The notes beneath the pieces are model-generated. The model did not search any database, had not been told where the DNA came from, and was given only the letters and a program-made list of their open reading frames with translations. The position numbers and the translations under genes were made by a program. A stretch of DNA of 64,000 nucleotides. Source: Rhabdophis nuchalis. Taxonomy: Eukaryota > Chordata > Lepidosauria > Squamata > Natricidae. Below are positions 54,046 through 64,000 of the stretch, piece by piece; position 1 is the first letter of the stretch, and every line of letters begins with the position of its first letter. The stretch lies in assembly GCA_039707465.1 (NCBI GenBank), contig CM077646.1:77586715-77650714 (forward strand). Reading direction: 5' to 3'.

Positions 54046-57000
54046 AAGTTTAGAATAGAACTATGTTGTGAAATGCATTATGTCATATTTACTATACAAT
54101 TTCATAGTTTGCTGGTTTACTTTATATCCATAAAATGTATCAATAAATAAATAAATAATATAAATAAATAAAACTTCCCATTAAGCCCGTAAAGCCTCCC
54201 CATCAATGGCATCATTCCAAACACTGGATCTAGTGAAACTGCACATTTACAGACATAACATATACTTTTGGACAACTCCATTAGCAACATCAGGAGCCCC
54301 ATTCTTACTGGAAAAACAATGAAGTTATAAGCCTAAACTATTGAAGGAAAAGAGTAACTAAATAAAAATTAATAGCAGCTCTTCAATTAGCCCTTTCAAA
54401 AATCTTTTACGGGGAGTGGAGAATGCAAAACAGAACTAAATTATTCTTGGATAAGCTTCTCTTTTGCATTTCTTGTTTTCTGTCCAGCTTTGCCATAAAG
54501 CTGCTAATCTTCCTTCTAATCAGCTATTGAACTTCCCCCACTCAACAAAAGACTATTATTTCACTTACCCTTATTTTATTTCTCTGTTGCTGATGCTTCC
54601 TCTTTTACCATAAAACGTGGAAGCTGTCTGTAATGATTTTGTCATAAATCTATGCATGCCAGTGAATATTGCATATTAATTCATTAATGCATAAATTTTG
54701 CTGCTTCCTTAATTCACATTGTTACTTTTCTCAGCAGACTTCTTCTGAAGTTTTGCACAACTTTCATAATCTATGATCAATAAAATGGGAAGAAGCAGAT
54801 AAGTTCTATGGCAAAGCTTCTTTGTGTTTACTGCCAGCTCTCCTACACTATTTCTGTTTTAACCTATAATCAATATTTTACCTGCACTCCAATCTATAAG
54901 AGCTGCTTAGCATTGGACCATACTCATATAGGCATTTGCTTTACCTAATATACTGTACATAACATTAAATCTATATAATCTCAGCAATTATACACATTAC
55001 ATATCCAGTATGTATCTTCGAAGAAGGGAAGAAGAAACCCATCTCCATCAACATATTAATATGACTTACCATCATTCGACATATTTAACACATCTTCTAA
55101 GTTAACACAATGAATCGAATGATTAATTAACCAAGTGGTTGGAGTTCACATAACATACTAACATGCAAATACATTCAGGTTTAAAACTAGCTAGGGTTGC
55201 ACGCTATTCAAATATATCGCCAACATCTTTAAGGACATGGTGAAGCACATTGTATGAACGCAACCAGTATGCAAATGGAACTTTACTAACTTTTATCTTT
55301 GCTATTTCAGTTGGTGAATTCAACAAGGAAAATGTTGTTTTTGATTTTAATACTTAAACTTGATGAAACTTTGCATGATTCTTCTAATAATTCTCCCATA
55401 ATGCGAAATAACAAGAGAAAGCCAACCAAATCACTTCCTATATCTGCCAAAGTCTCTTTTGGATTTTTTTTAACGATACTAAAAATATTTTTTTAAGACA
55501 TCTAACTTGAAAACATGATGAATTTTGTCATATGCTTCCCCAGGGGAAGTCCCGTTAACACTAGCCTAGACTAGTGGATTTAATTTTGTTGATACTGTCT
55601 TGAAAGCACCCTTATCAGCAGCATACAGCAGTGCCTGCACCAGGCAGACACCTGCAGTGCAGACCTAAGCTTAGGTAACACCCCCCATAGCAGACAGAAA
55701 AAGACCCCCCCATCTCCCCAAAAAGCCCCTTTTCATGCGCAAAGACAACTGCCTGATGTAGGTGATTAATGTGTGCTGCATTGGCCCACGGTAGGACGGT
55801 GGCAGAATTCTTGAATAGCTTTTCAGAAATAATTGATTTCATTTGAGGTGTGAATGCAATGAGCCCATTCCATAACTAGGAAAAGAAATAAATAAAGGTG
55901 GAGGATTCTACGCTATCAGAGTATGTATATGTGTTAAAAAGTGTACAAATGAGATATGAGAAAACAGGGCATAGTTAAAGAAATATGTGAAATACACCTG
56001 AACTACCATTCTTTATATATAATTTTTAAACTTAAGTAAATGTAAACAATTTTTATCTCTTCTTGCATTTTATAGCTATTGCTCAAACAGAAGACTGTTT
56101 GCCAGAAAAGCAATTCATGATAAAATGTAACTGAAATGCTCATAAACCTCTGGATCACAGATAATAGTTAATATTCAGACCCATCTGACAGCAGGCAAAA
56201 TAGCAACCTCCCATATCTTTAAATCCTTCCTTTAATGCAGAAAGCACTATCTATTAGAGTGAAGTATTGTAATGCAACCTTATTGTCATTCAAATCTTCA
56301 ATATCCACAAAGAGCCTAAATCTCTGAGAAGTTCACCCAAATAACTGAAAAGAATAAGAATGCACCTGTATAACTGAAAGGTTATTATGCATGGTGAATT
56401 ATGCCTCATACTTGGGAAATACAGCATTTTAAGGTGTGTTAGTCTGAAAGAAATACATTTTCAAAATATACATAAAGTCATGAATGCTTAAAATCTGCTC
56501 ATTTAAACTTGACTGTAAATAATAAAAAAAAAGCTCCCTACTTAATTTGAACTTAACTGCAGTGTTTGGTAAGTCAAGAGGATGCCTCACTCAACTAAGC
56601 AGGTAGACGATTTATTTCATGGTGCCAAATCTAGATGACAATTGAAATTGAAACTGGAAAAGTAGCCATTTCACCAAACATACTTGGAGACGTTTCTTTT
56701 TTAAAGCATGAAAATGCAATGGCTGGAAAGGAATCCTGTCCTGAACTCCTACTAAATTCAGGAACTATTATGAATACTTTTGGATTTAATCAAAAGACAC
56801 TACTGTCTAAGAATAATGGTCCTTTGCATTTGTGTAGAGGGAACAGAAGGATTGGAATAAGAAAACATTTAGGGTAGCTGAGAATACAGCCTATACAGAC
56901 TGAGTCAAGCCTAATCATAAAGTAGCCCATTAATAGAAAACAATGTAAATGAGGTGTGTAGCACTGATAAAAATGCTTTGAGGACTTAATCTTCTCTTTG

Positions 57001-60000
57001 TATCATTCAGGTTTTGAACTTCAGTATGCTAAAATAAGCAAATCTTATTTTCAGATAAGTAGATTCAAAATAGAGATGATGATTATTATTTCTCTTATTC
57101 ATTAAAGATGAAACTCAAGTCAACTGAACATTTAAAAATGCATCACAAATGCCACTGATTGGTACTGATGGTTGATACGGGTTGCTGCCAGCATCCGAGG
57201 TATCAGCGAAGTACCTTCTTAAAATATATGATGATGATATTACTATTATTATTATTTCAAAAAATATCTTGCTTGTTGCTCCAGAACAATTAATGAGAAA
57301 TAGAAAAGGTGTCCTCCCAAATATTATCTGCATTGCTTCTAGATTGGATGGCTACAGTGCTGCAGTGTAGTAGTATTGTGTCTCACACATCACTATTGAT
57401 ATCCATATTATCTTCCAATAATTTTAGCTCCTAAAATATAATATTACACTGTGGCTCCAAATGAAATGCCAGCTATCCACTAAAAGCCAAGCATAAAATA
57501 ATGTACCTCAGAGTGAGATCAGACCAAATTTAAATGTTTATTTCCAAAGGCCACTCTCTGCCTTTTATGACAAAAAGTACAAATACAAATTACAAGATAG
57601 GCTTATGAACCGTTTAGTTACCTTGAAAATCAACCTGCATGGCACAAGGTATCACTTTAATTCTTCACTTGATTTTAAGACCCCTTGAATGTGATATCTG
57701 GAATTTCAGTATTTTCATTAGTCTTATTTTTTAGGGGGGGGGGGGGGAGCGATGAAGGAACACTTGTGTTAATGTATAACAATGTAAAACCAGATGTATT
57801 CCTAGCCAACAGATTACTACTGGGAAGAGTTTCACATTTCAGATTATGCAAATTTGTGACATTGCGATAATAGTTTGGATCACTGCTGTTCCAGTAAATA
57901 TTTATGGTTTGAAAGCTCCAATTCTGATACATCCAAAAACACAATGCACATAGTTTATATAGCAATACTTAAAATGTGATGATAAAAGCTGTGCGTAACA
58001 GAGATCAGTTACCTTAATTCTGCAGTTACAAAAATGTATAGATTGAATGCAGAAAAACCGACATTAAAATAAAATTGAATTAAATATCGAAAAGTACAGA
58101 ACCAAAGCCAAGGACACCATAAATATACCATCAGCTGTACAACCTTGAATACAAATAACCTCAGCATTTGTATTTCCTGTTTCATTTAGTTGTAATGTAT
58201 CAACATCAAAAACAAAAATCTCCAGATGGGAATTAAATACAGTACTGTCGAGCTGCTGAAAGACTGTCTAGCCAATGAAACTAAGTGATAAAGAAAATGT
58301 AAAATGAGCATGGTAATAGTTTCTAATTACAACACTGCAATACGTCAACCAAAAGAAAGGCATCTGACTGCTACAAATATTCCACATTTCAGGAGGCTCT
58401 AAAGTAAATGAGAAAAGAATTATTACAAAGATAACTTTTTGCATTTTTGATTTGCTGTGAAATGTGTAGAAAATGAGCATCCAATGGATAAACAGTCAAA
58501 GATTCTCCTTATAAAACACAGAAATCAAGGCAGAATTCCAAAATTTTAACTGAGGATATACCCAGGGACAATATTTTCTTAAGCTTAGTGCATCTTTCAA
58601 TAATCTCAGACTTGGCTGTGATATAGAAATTAGCCATTGTACAGTATATGTCTCTATCCTGGGTCAGAAGAGGTTTTCTTTCACAGCATGCAAAGAAGAC
58701 ATTCTGATTACGAAGCAGGTATCATTTCAGATGCCAAAACATGTAGAATATCCCATGGGGTTTGAAAAGAGTACCTTAAATCATTTCAATGCTACTTATA
58801 TATCCCAGCAATTGGTATTGCCAATTATCCTAATCAAATCACCTTTGTGCTAAAGAACAAAAACAAGGAGCTTTTGTGTTTGATTATGATGTTTCCACAA
58901 TCATCATTAGGTTTACTGCATCAGCTACACTTACTGAACCATAAAAGTTTGTTGTTTGCCTCCCCAGTGCAATAGGGGAAAGCTTGTCAGCAATTCCTCA
59001 TGAATAACGAAGTGTTTCAACTCACTGATAGAAATTGTATTAGACCCTTCCAACAAAAACACGTGGCCCATTGTTAGTTTAAAGCTAAATATCTTTCTTA
59101 AAAATATTTTAAATCTGATCAAATCATTTCAGTCTTGAATCTGAACTTTGCCTCTAAAGCTTATATTTTCAAATCACATGAAACTGTTACTCTGGAACAT
59201 TTTTTACAGTCTCCCGCCACCATCCTGGATTTCCCATTTATTTTGTATTCCCCAGCAGTTATATTTAAACACATGTTAACTGAACAACAAAGTTTCGCTG
59301 TAAGGTTTGTTTAAGTGAGCTTAGATGCAGGTTCTTATAAAAGGTCTAATAAGGTTCTATCCCCCTTACTCATCAGATTTTTGGCGACTTAGCCCGATTT
59401 CTGAAGGTTTTGCACTATTTTACAACCTTATTATCCAGCTGTGCAGCTGAGCAGAAAGATAGCCACACTCATTTTCCTTATCTGTAATGATGTGATACAT
59501 CCCAACACTGACCTGAGATGTCTGCAAGATTAATAGTTTGGGGGGAGGGATTAAAGAAATGACAAGCAATAGTCAATCTTTTTGTTGTTGATATTGCAGA
59601 AAAGTACAACTAAACAAAGCAGCATAATTATTTCCAGTTTTTCTCCTTGCTCAAAAAAAATATCTCTACATGTGTGTGATGAGTACAAGAGACAACCGAG
59701 GTTAACTTCCGCAATCTGGAATCAAAACAAATACCGGCAACATTCTAAATAGCTTCACCTGAGATAGTGAAAGTCATTGGGTAGTCTGTAATCTAAAAAT
59801 AACACGCACACCCCTGATGAAAATTGTGGTTTCTGCCAGCAGAAGAGACAGCAGGCAGTTTAAAAGTGTTGTCGAAGGAACAGAGGAAAATCTCCAGATG
59901 AAAACTGCTCTTCCTCTGCTTTGTTTAGTACCCAAAATCCTACCCTCATTTTCAGCGTTCATCCGAATTAATCTTTTGATGAGCTACAGCTAGAGGGATC

Positions 60001-60005
60001 CTTAC
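54046..60005. other. Repeat-poor intron segment next to exon 2
   Basis: Apart from AT microsatellites (54140-54170) and G14 at 57734-57747, I recognise no interspersed repeat over ~6 kb, in contrast to the rest of the window. It may hold regulatory elements of CACNA2D3; no individual site can be named. Confidence 0.5.
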
Positions 60006-60087
60006 CTTCTGCAGAAGTTGGGAACCTGAGTATTTCGCTGCAATGGATCGGATCTCCCCACCGAAAGCAGAGGCCCAGAGTTTTACC
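60006..60087 (-). CDS. CACNA2D3: CACNA2D3 exon 2 (N-terminal alpha2 segment)
   Basis: This 82-bp exon contributes one base to a split valine codon and then 27 codons. They begin VKLWASAFGGEIRSIAAKYS and end GSQLLQK. The peptide is nearly identical to the vertebrate alpha2delta-3 N terminus; from memory the only obvious change is R for K in GEI(K/R)SIA. The acceptor is a pyrimidine tract, TTTTCCTCCGTAG, ending at 60088. The donor is GTAAGG (60005-60000), leaving phase 0. The segment lies in mature alpha2, upstream of the VWA_N and VWA domains, which are encoded by later exons outside this window. Phase match with exon 1, both splice sites and the absence of stops make this a functional exon rather than a retrocopy. 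Confidence 0.96.
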
Positions 60088-60716
60088 CTACGGAGGAAAA
60101 CAGGCAGAGACATATATTGAAAAGGGAAAGGTAATTACGCACTTCGGTAAACATCTCATACAGGCAGACCCCTGATAAATACACGGCGGAGGCTGAACTG
60201 TCAATTCCCAGATGTTCCTCTTTAAAAACAACATTGTGGTGGTTCCGAAGTGAAGACCGCCCCCCCCCCCCAAGTCCATCTATTCTACCAGGCAAGGCGT
60301 GAGTCAGACCTCTTTTGGCCAAACTTCAAGAGAAACTTATCCGTAACGCACGAGAGGGAGAAATTATAGGATATAAATACACAGGGACTCTAGATCCGCT
60401 TTTGCAAGATCACTTATTTATCCCCGACCATCTGATACGAAACGGGACCGCAGTGGATGCGCGTCTGGAACAAGTCCGCGCCGCAGCCGAAAGTTCACAC
60501 GGCGGAAAGCTTGCGATGAGGGGTTTACCGCTCTCGTCCACCCCAATTCCAAGAGCTGCCAGCGGGGTCCCTTGTCAGACAAGCTGGTGGGAAGCCAGCG
60601 CGATGCCCCCCACCCCCCGTCCAAAAAAAAACAAACCCCTACGAGAAGTCTCTCCCCACCCGTCCCAATCGTCGGCCGGCGCCGGCGGACTTTTCCATGC
60701 AGCCTGCGACACTCAC
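60088..60716 (-). other. CACNA2D3: CACNA2D3 intron 1 (629 bp)
   Basis: Bounded by GTGAGT at 60716-60711 and TAG at 60090-60088 on the minus strand. The end next to exon 1 belongs to the CpG island; GC content falls towards exon 2. It contains a 12-base C run at 60260-60271 (plus strand) and no recognised repeat. Confidence 0.9.
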
Positions 60717-60835
60717 ACAGACAAGGGGATCTGCTGTTCCGAACCGGCCCCTCCGGCGTGCCTGATGCTAGCCGCCGTCCAGACCAGAGCCAGGAAGGCA
60801 GGCAGAGTCCGCAGCGGGCGCCCGCTCTCCGGCAT
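60717..60835 (-). CDS. CACNA2D3: CACNA2D3 exon 1, coding part (signal peptide and start of alpha2delta-3)
   Basis: Alpha2delta-3 is an extracellular, membrane-anchored auxiliary subunit of voltage-gated calcium channels that promotes channel trafficking and current. Read on the minus strand, the ATG is at 60835-60833, in a fair context (G at -3). It opens a 39-codon frame plus two bases. The first ~30 residues are a signal peptide with a basic start (MPESGRPLR) and a hydrophobic core (LPAFLALVWTAA), followed by SEQQIPLSV. The frame stops at a GTGAGT donor (60716-60711) in phase 2. The split valine codon is completed by exon 2, giving EQQIPLSVVKLWASAFGG across the junction, which matches alpha2delta-3 as I know it. 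The signal peptide itself differs from the mammalian one, as expected for such a region. The exon sits inside a CpG island. The 5' UTR start is not determinable. The main alternative, another alpha2delta paralogue, is unlikely given the exon 2 peptide. Confidence 0.93.
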
Positions 60836-60970
60836 GGCTCTCCTTCCTTCCCTCACTCGCGAGCTTCGGAAGCTTCTGCGGACTCGGCCGCTCGTAGGGG
60901 GCTGGTTGCGGCAAGAGAAGGGGGCGAAAAAGCGGAGCGAAAGCCGGCCGGGGAGCAGTCACGGCACCAT

Positions 60971-60988
60971 CTTTATTTTATTTTTTTT
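60971..60988 (-). promoter_or_regulatory. TATA-like AT tract upstream of exon 1
   Basis: Inside the otherwise GC-rich island, the minus strand reads AAAAAAAATAAAATAAAG about 140 bases upstream of the ATG. This would suit a start near 60945-60955 and a 5' UTR of ~110 bases. It could equally be a simple A-rich tract, since many CpG-island promoters lack a TATA box. Confidence 0.25.
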
Positions 60989-61427
60989 CCCCGCCTTCGA
61001 AGGAAAGGAGAGTCGGCGGACCCGAAAACTTCGGCGCCCTTGGTGGCGGTGGTCCGGCGGCAGCACTGCGGCTCGCCCCTTCGGCCGTCGCTCGGGCCGT
61101 CGAACCCTCGAACTCCTGCAGTCGGCGAACGCCAGGCGCCGCCGGAGTTACTTCTCGGACCTCGTGCTGCTTGGCAGCGTCCCGGCGTGGCGAGGCGAGG
61201 CAGGCGGGGCTTCGACGGTGAGGAAAGTGGGGTGGGTGGGGGTGGGTGGGAGGTCTTCCTGCCGTCGACGGGGCAAAGGGCTGAGGCGGGAAGGTCTCGC
61301 CTGCCTCTCTTCCCCGCTCACTTTGGTCGGAAGGCAACGCCGCTCGTGGGGGGTCCCCCGCTTTTTGTATCGCGCGCCCGTGCGTGTGAGCGAGGGGGAA
61401 GAGCGCGGGGCCAGCCAGCCAGCGCGC

Positions 61428-61438
61428 CTTTTATTCAC
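61428..61438 (-). promoter_or_regulatory. Second TATA-like motif (TGAATAAAAGG)
   Basis: On the minus strand TGAATAAAAGG is followed by a GC-rich stretch. It would place a start near 61400 and give a 5' UTR of roughly 570 bases. This is an alternative to the motif at 60971-60988, and nothing in the sequence decides between them. Confidence 0.2.
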
Positions 61439-61960
61439 AGCGCCGCGAAGCTCCCGCGCAAGCCTTGTTCTCGCCAGCGGCGAGAGCGGAGCGGAGCTGT
61501 CCAGGGAGCGGCGCCGTGCGCCGTCATGCAGCCCCCACGGGGGGGAGGGGGGAGGGAGGGAGAGGGAGAATCAGCCCGCCGAAGCTAAGCGGGAGCCGAG
61601 TAAGTTCCGAAACCAGACAGGTGGCCGGGTGGGTCCGCGCGGGTCTCGGCGGCAAAGCTGCAACAAAAAAAAAGCCCGAGCGCCGCAAAGGCAGCCCTGG
61701 CTTGTCCCCGCTGCGGGTTAGTTTCAGGCAGCGCGCGGCTGCGTGGCCGACAGCTGTTAACGCAGCCGTGGAGAGAGGGAGGGCTGAGGGGATCGCTTCA
61801 CCTCTCCCGCCCGGAGAGCGGCCAAGTCGCAGCATGGGAGGGGGAGGGAGAGGCGAGGAAGGCGCGCAACACAAGGTCTCGGGCCCTGCCTTCCTGCGTC
61901 TTTCTAGGGTAACCTGCGGGCCGCTTGTCCGGACTCGACCCGTCTGGTCAACTCATCGCC

Positions 61961-63271
61961 TTGTCCTTGAGTAGTCCGGATGGGCCTCTCGCTTTTAATC
62001 TTGGCTGCAATGAAGCCAGAGCCGAGAGATCTGGCTGAAATCGAGATGTTGGAAGTGTGTGTGGGGGGGGGGGGGGGGGGGAGAAGGGGGTTGGAAGAAA
62101 GGAAATGCCGCACAAGGAAATCAATGCAAGTTTAAGTGGCTGCTGGAGCCGAGGAATAAATTATTAATTTGGCCTTGTGGAGGAATCCCCTTATTAAAGG
62201 ATGGGCAAGATCTCAAGCTATTGCCTTGCTACTGTGGCTTGGGGAGTGGGGGAGAGCCGGCCTGGGACAGACACTGAAAGAAAATGGTGTGTGTTTTTTT
62301 TTTCATTGAGCACGTGAGATAGACCTTACTATATTGCCCTCTCCTGTCTCTTTGGTAACTCTTACCTTAAATACAAACAAAGTTTCCTGCCAAATTGTAA
62401 ATAAGCTACCAAAATGGTAAATTGAAGCTGAAGTGAAACAGGGCTGAGTCATCCTGGGGAGGTGGGGGGGAGAATGCCCTGGTTATCTAAAGTATTGCTT
62501 TAGATTAGAAGGGCTCTTTGGAAGTATAATCTGCAAGTCAATGTCTCCTCCTTTCTCCCTTATTAAAAATCTCCTTTCCTTTTCAACATGCTGGTCATTA
62601 CCTACATTGCAGACAGCCGTTCTTGTCTTTTTTGTAAAAGGGATGCCACCTCAAGAGAAAAATAAAAGCTTCTGGCACTGCACAATTCAACAGTCCTTGC
62701 AGATGCTTTTATCTGATGAAAATAACTTTCCCCCCCATCTTTCATCTTGAGTGAGAAGTTGAGAGCACAAAGAGTTGCAAGGCTGTTTTGCACAGCAGCA
62801 CTGTCAATATCTTTCTACTGCAGCCCGGTTGTGAATCCATGCTCCTTTTTTTTCCTTGAGTCATGCAGACAGGTAGAGAGGAATGTGCTGTGTTCTCAGA
62901 TTTCTCTGTGTCCTAAACCAGAAAAGCTCAGAATAAGTTTGAGATGCTCGAATTATTACCTTTTGGCATCTCTGTGCATGACTGTCTTGTCAGTATTTAT
63001 CTAAAGCGCTCCCACAAAATCTCATACTAAATTTTGCTTTGTTTTGATCCTGTGGGACTGGTATACGTGTTTCTAGGTTCTGCTTTTGCTATCTAGACCT
63101 TTAACAGTGTTCTGTTACAAGGATCCTTTACACTCACAGGGTGTGAGTTCAAATAAAATAAGCATCGGATGCTATGTCCAAGGATACTCCCAAGCCTATA
63201 CAGCATAGGATGTTATGTGGTTTCAAGGTAAGATGGTCCCTATATCCAAGCCCTTTGTAGTCCTAACCTGT
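61961..63271. other. 5' flank of CACNA2D3, no gene recognised
   Basis: Includes G19 at 62063-62081 immediately beyond the CpG island. Short plus- and minus-strand frames have no recognised motif. Confidence 0.5.
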
Positions 63272-63560
63272 GCTAACTGTCTATGGAGATTCTCAGTCAT
63301 CCAGGTCATGGTTGTCCCAAAGGTGCTTTTTTTCAAGAGGTAACTGGGCTTTCTGGTTTTTCTTTGAAGACGGTTCGCTTTTCATCCAAGAAGCTTCTTC
63401 AGCTCTGACTGGATGGTGGGGAATTGAAGGATTTATGCTCCTTGCAGACAGCTGTTCATTCTTGCTAAAAGATTGCATTTAGTTTTCTTTGAAGTCTTCA
63501 AAGAAAAATCAGAAAGTCCAGTTACCTCTTGGAAAAAAGCACCCTTGGGACAACCTATGT
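63272..63560 (-). mobile_element. Penelope-associated foldback remnant
   Basis: Arms 63310-63370 and 63495-63555 are inverted copies (~92% identical) around ~124 bases. The segment between reads, on the minus strand, NEQLSARSINPSIPHHPVRA, the tail found after the GIY-YIG domain at 49800-49865 (NDQMTARNINPSILHHSVRI). Confidence 0.8.
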
Positions 63561-63855
63561 TAACAAGTAAGGGCAAAATGAAAGATTGTGTCAAACAGTT
63601 TTTAAATGAGGAACAACGGATTAGCTAGGATTTATTTATCTCAATTCAAATGGCAACCCATCTCAAGTTCATGTCTGAGCAGCTAAAAATTATTAAAAGA
63701 GCATGCAAAATATAAAAATAACCACACTTATATCATCAAACAATATACTTATCAATGCAACAATTGCACAGGCAACAATATTTGTCAAGAGCTGTTGCCC
63801 ACCCTCCCGCTCTTTCATTTCAATCAGAGACTACTATCTGGACAAGTATCTGAAA
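63561..63855. other. No feature recognised
   Basis: Unassigned AT-rich DNA. Confidence 0.5.
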
Positions 63856-64000
63856 TTTTCTTGGCAAGGTTTTTTAAAAGTGGTTTGTCATTGCTCCTTC
63901 CTAGGACTGAGAAAAAGTATCTGGCCCAAAATTACCCAGCTGGCTTTACGCTTAAGGTAAAGCTAGATAGAACACATAGTCTCCAGGTTTCCAGACTTCA
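63856..64000 (-). mobile_element. tRNA-derived SINE (Sauria-like), cut by the window end
   Basis: On the plus strand: TTTTCTTGGCAAGGTTTTTT, AAGTGGTTTGTCATTGCTCC, CCCAAAATTACCCAGCTGGC, TCTCCAGGTTTCCAG. This is the reverse complement of the body and head of the family at 44098; the A box would lie past 64000. Confidence 0.85.

Larger units (their letters stand above)
1..60005 (-). other. CACNA2D3: CACNA2D3 intron 2 (part, at least 60 kb)
   Basis: Everything downstream of exon 2 on the minus strand appears intronic. I looked for the next alpha2delta-3 segment (the residues that follow QLLQK) and for VWA-domain exons and saw none. The inference is a large intron 2 running out of the window at position 1. 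A short or diverged exon missed by eye would change this. The interval is dense in mobile elements except for its last ~6 kb next to exon 2. Confidence 0.7.
60420..61960. promoter_or_regulatory. CACNA2D3: CpG island and probable CACNA2D3 promoter
   Basis: The base composition switches abruptly from the AT-rich surroundings to a GC- and CpG-rich stretch of about 1.5 kb covering exon 1 and the DNA upstream of its ATG (minus strand). Unmethylated CpG islands of this size usually mark vertebrate promoters, and the island surrounds the first coding exon. The transcription start, and whether a divergent plus-strand transcript also starts here, cannot be read from the sequence. G and A runs such as 61541-61570 could bind SP/KLF-type factors. 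Confidence 0.8.

Noticed and set aside
56635..56877. 80-codon plus-strand frame as a small gene
   Set aside because: No recognised motif, promoter or splice context; length is compatible with chance.
60315..61721. 468-codon plus-strand open frame as a protein gene
   Set aside because: It has CpG-island composition, is antisense to a confirmed exon, and shows no domain, splice or codon-use signal. Overlapping frames in the other plus-strand phases are nearly as long.

Overview
The window looks like vertebrate chromosomal DNA from a squamate reptile, most likely a snake. The reason is the repeat community: CR1, L2-group, Bov-B/RTE, L1 and Dong-R4 LINEs, two kinds of Penelope-like element, squamate tRNA-derived SINEs, several hAT-type MITEs with intact 8-bp target-site duplications (TSDs), Helitrons and many microsatellites. 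There is no bacterial or viral gene organisation, and nearly all short open frames are chance or repeat-derived.

One host gene is recognisable. On the minus strand, exon 1 (coding part 60717-60835) and exon 2 (60006-60087) encode the signal peptide and N terminus of the voltage-gated calcium channel auxiliary subunit alpha2delta-3 (CACNA2D3). Exon 1 lies in a CpG island (about 60420-61960) that should hold the promoter. The exons join in frame (phase 2) across a 629-bp intron with GT/AG borders. I found no further CACNA2D3 exon, so 1-60005 is probably part of a very large intron 2, and 61961-64000 is 5' flanking DNA.

Layout along the + strand. 0-6.4 kb: L1 endonuclease fragment, two hAT MITEs with TSDs, a Bov-B fragment and a CR1 3' end with an ATTGC tail. 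7-16.8 kb: SINEs, degenerate L2 copies, a SINE with a nested MITE, and a CR1 fragment. 18.7-30.6 kb: Helitron, MITEs, a 90-bp near-perfect palindrome at 24340-24429, SINEs and an inverted SINE pair. 31.4-32.6 kb: a hAT element with a 590-bp polypurine tract. 36-42.5 kb: L2 and CR1 copies, including an L2-group element (38916-41632) with an uninterrupted 818-codon frame. 43.7-46.3 kb: CR1 copies (one split by a hAT element), a SINE and a Dong-R4 LINE. 46.8-50 kb: the most complex block, with a Penelope-like GIY-YIG endonuclease frame, 2.5 tandem copies of a ~336-bp unit carrying tRNA-like promoter boxes, large palindromes, a flanking inverted repeat, hammerhead-like hairpins, a second Penelope-like fragment and a SINE with a CR1-like tail. 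50.9-54.1 kb: MITE, SINE and L2 fragments. 54.1-60 kb: no repeat recognised, adjoining the promoter. 63.3-64 kb: a foldback Penelope-like remnant and a SINE cut by the window end.

Apart from CACNA2D3 the content is selfish DNA. Its own logic is that autonomous LINEs supply machinery to tailed SINEs, while the hAT MITEs depend on transposases not present here. All identifications are by eye from protein and sequence motifs; no database search was run.
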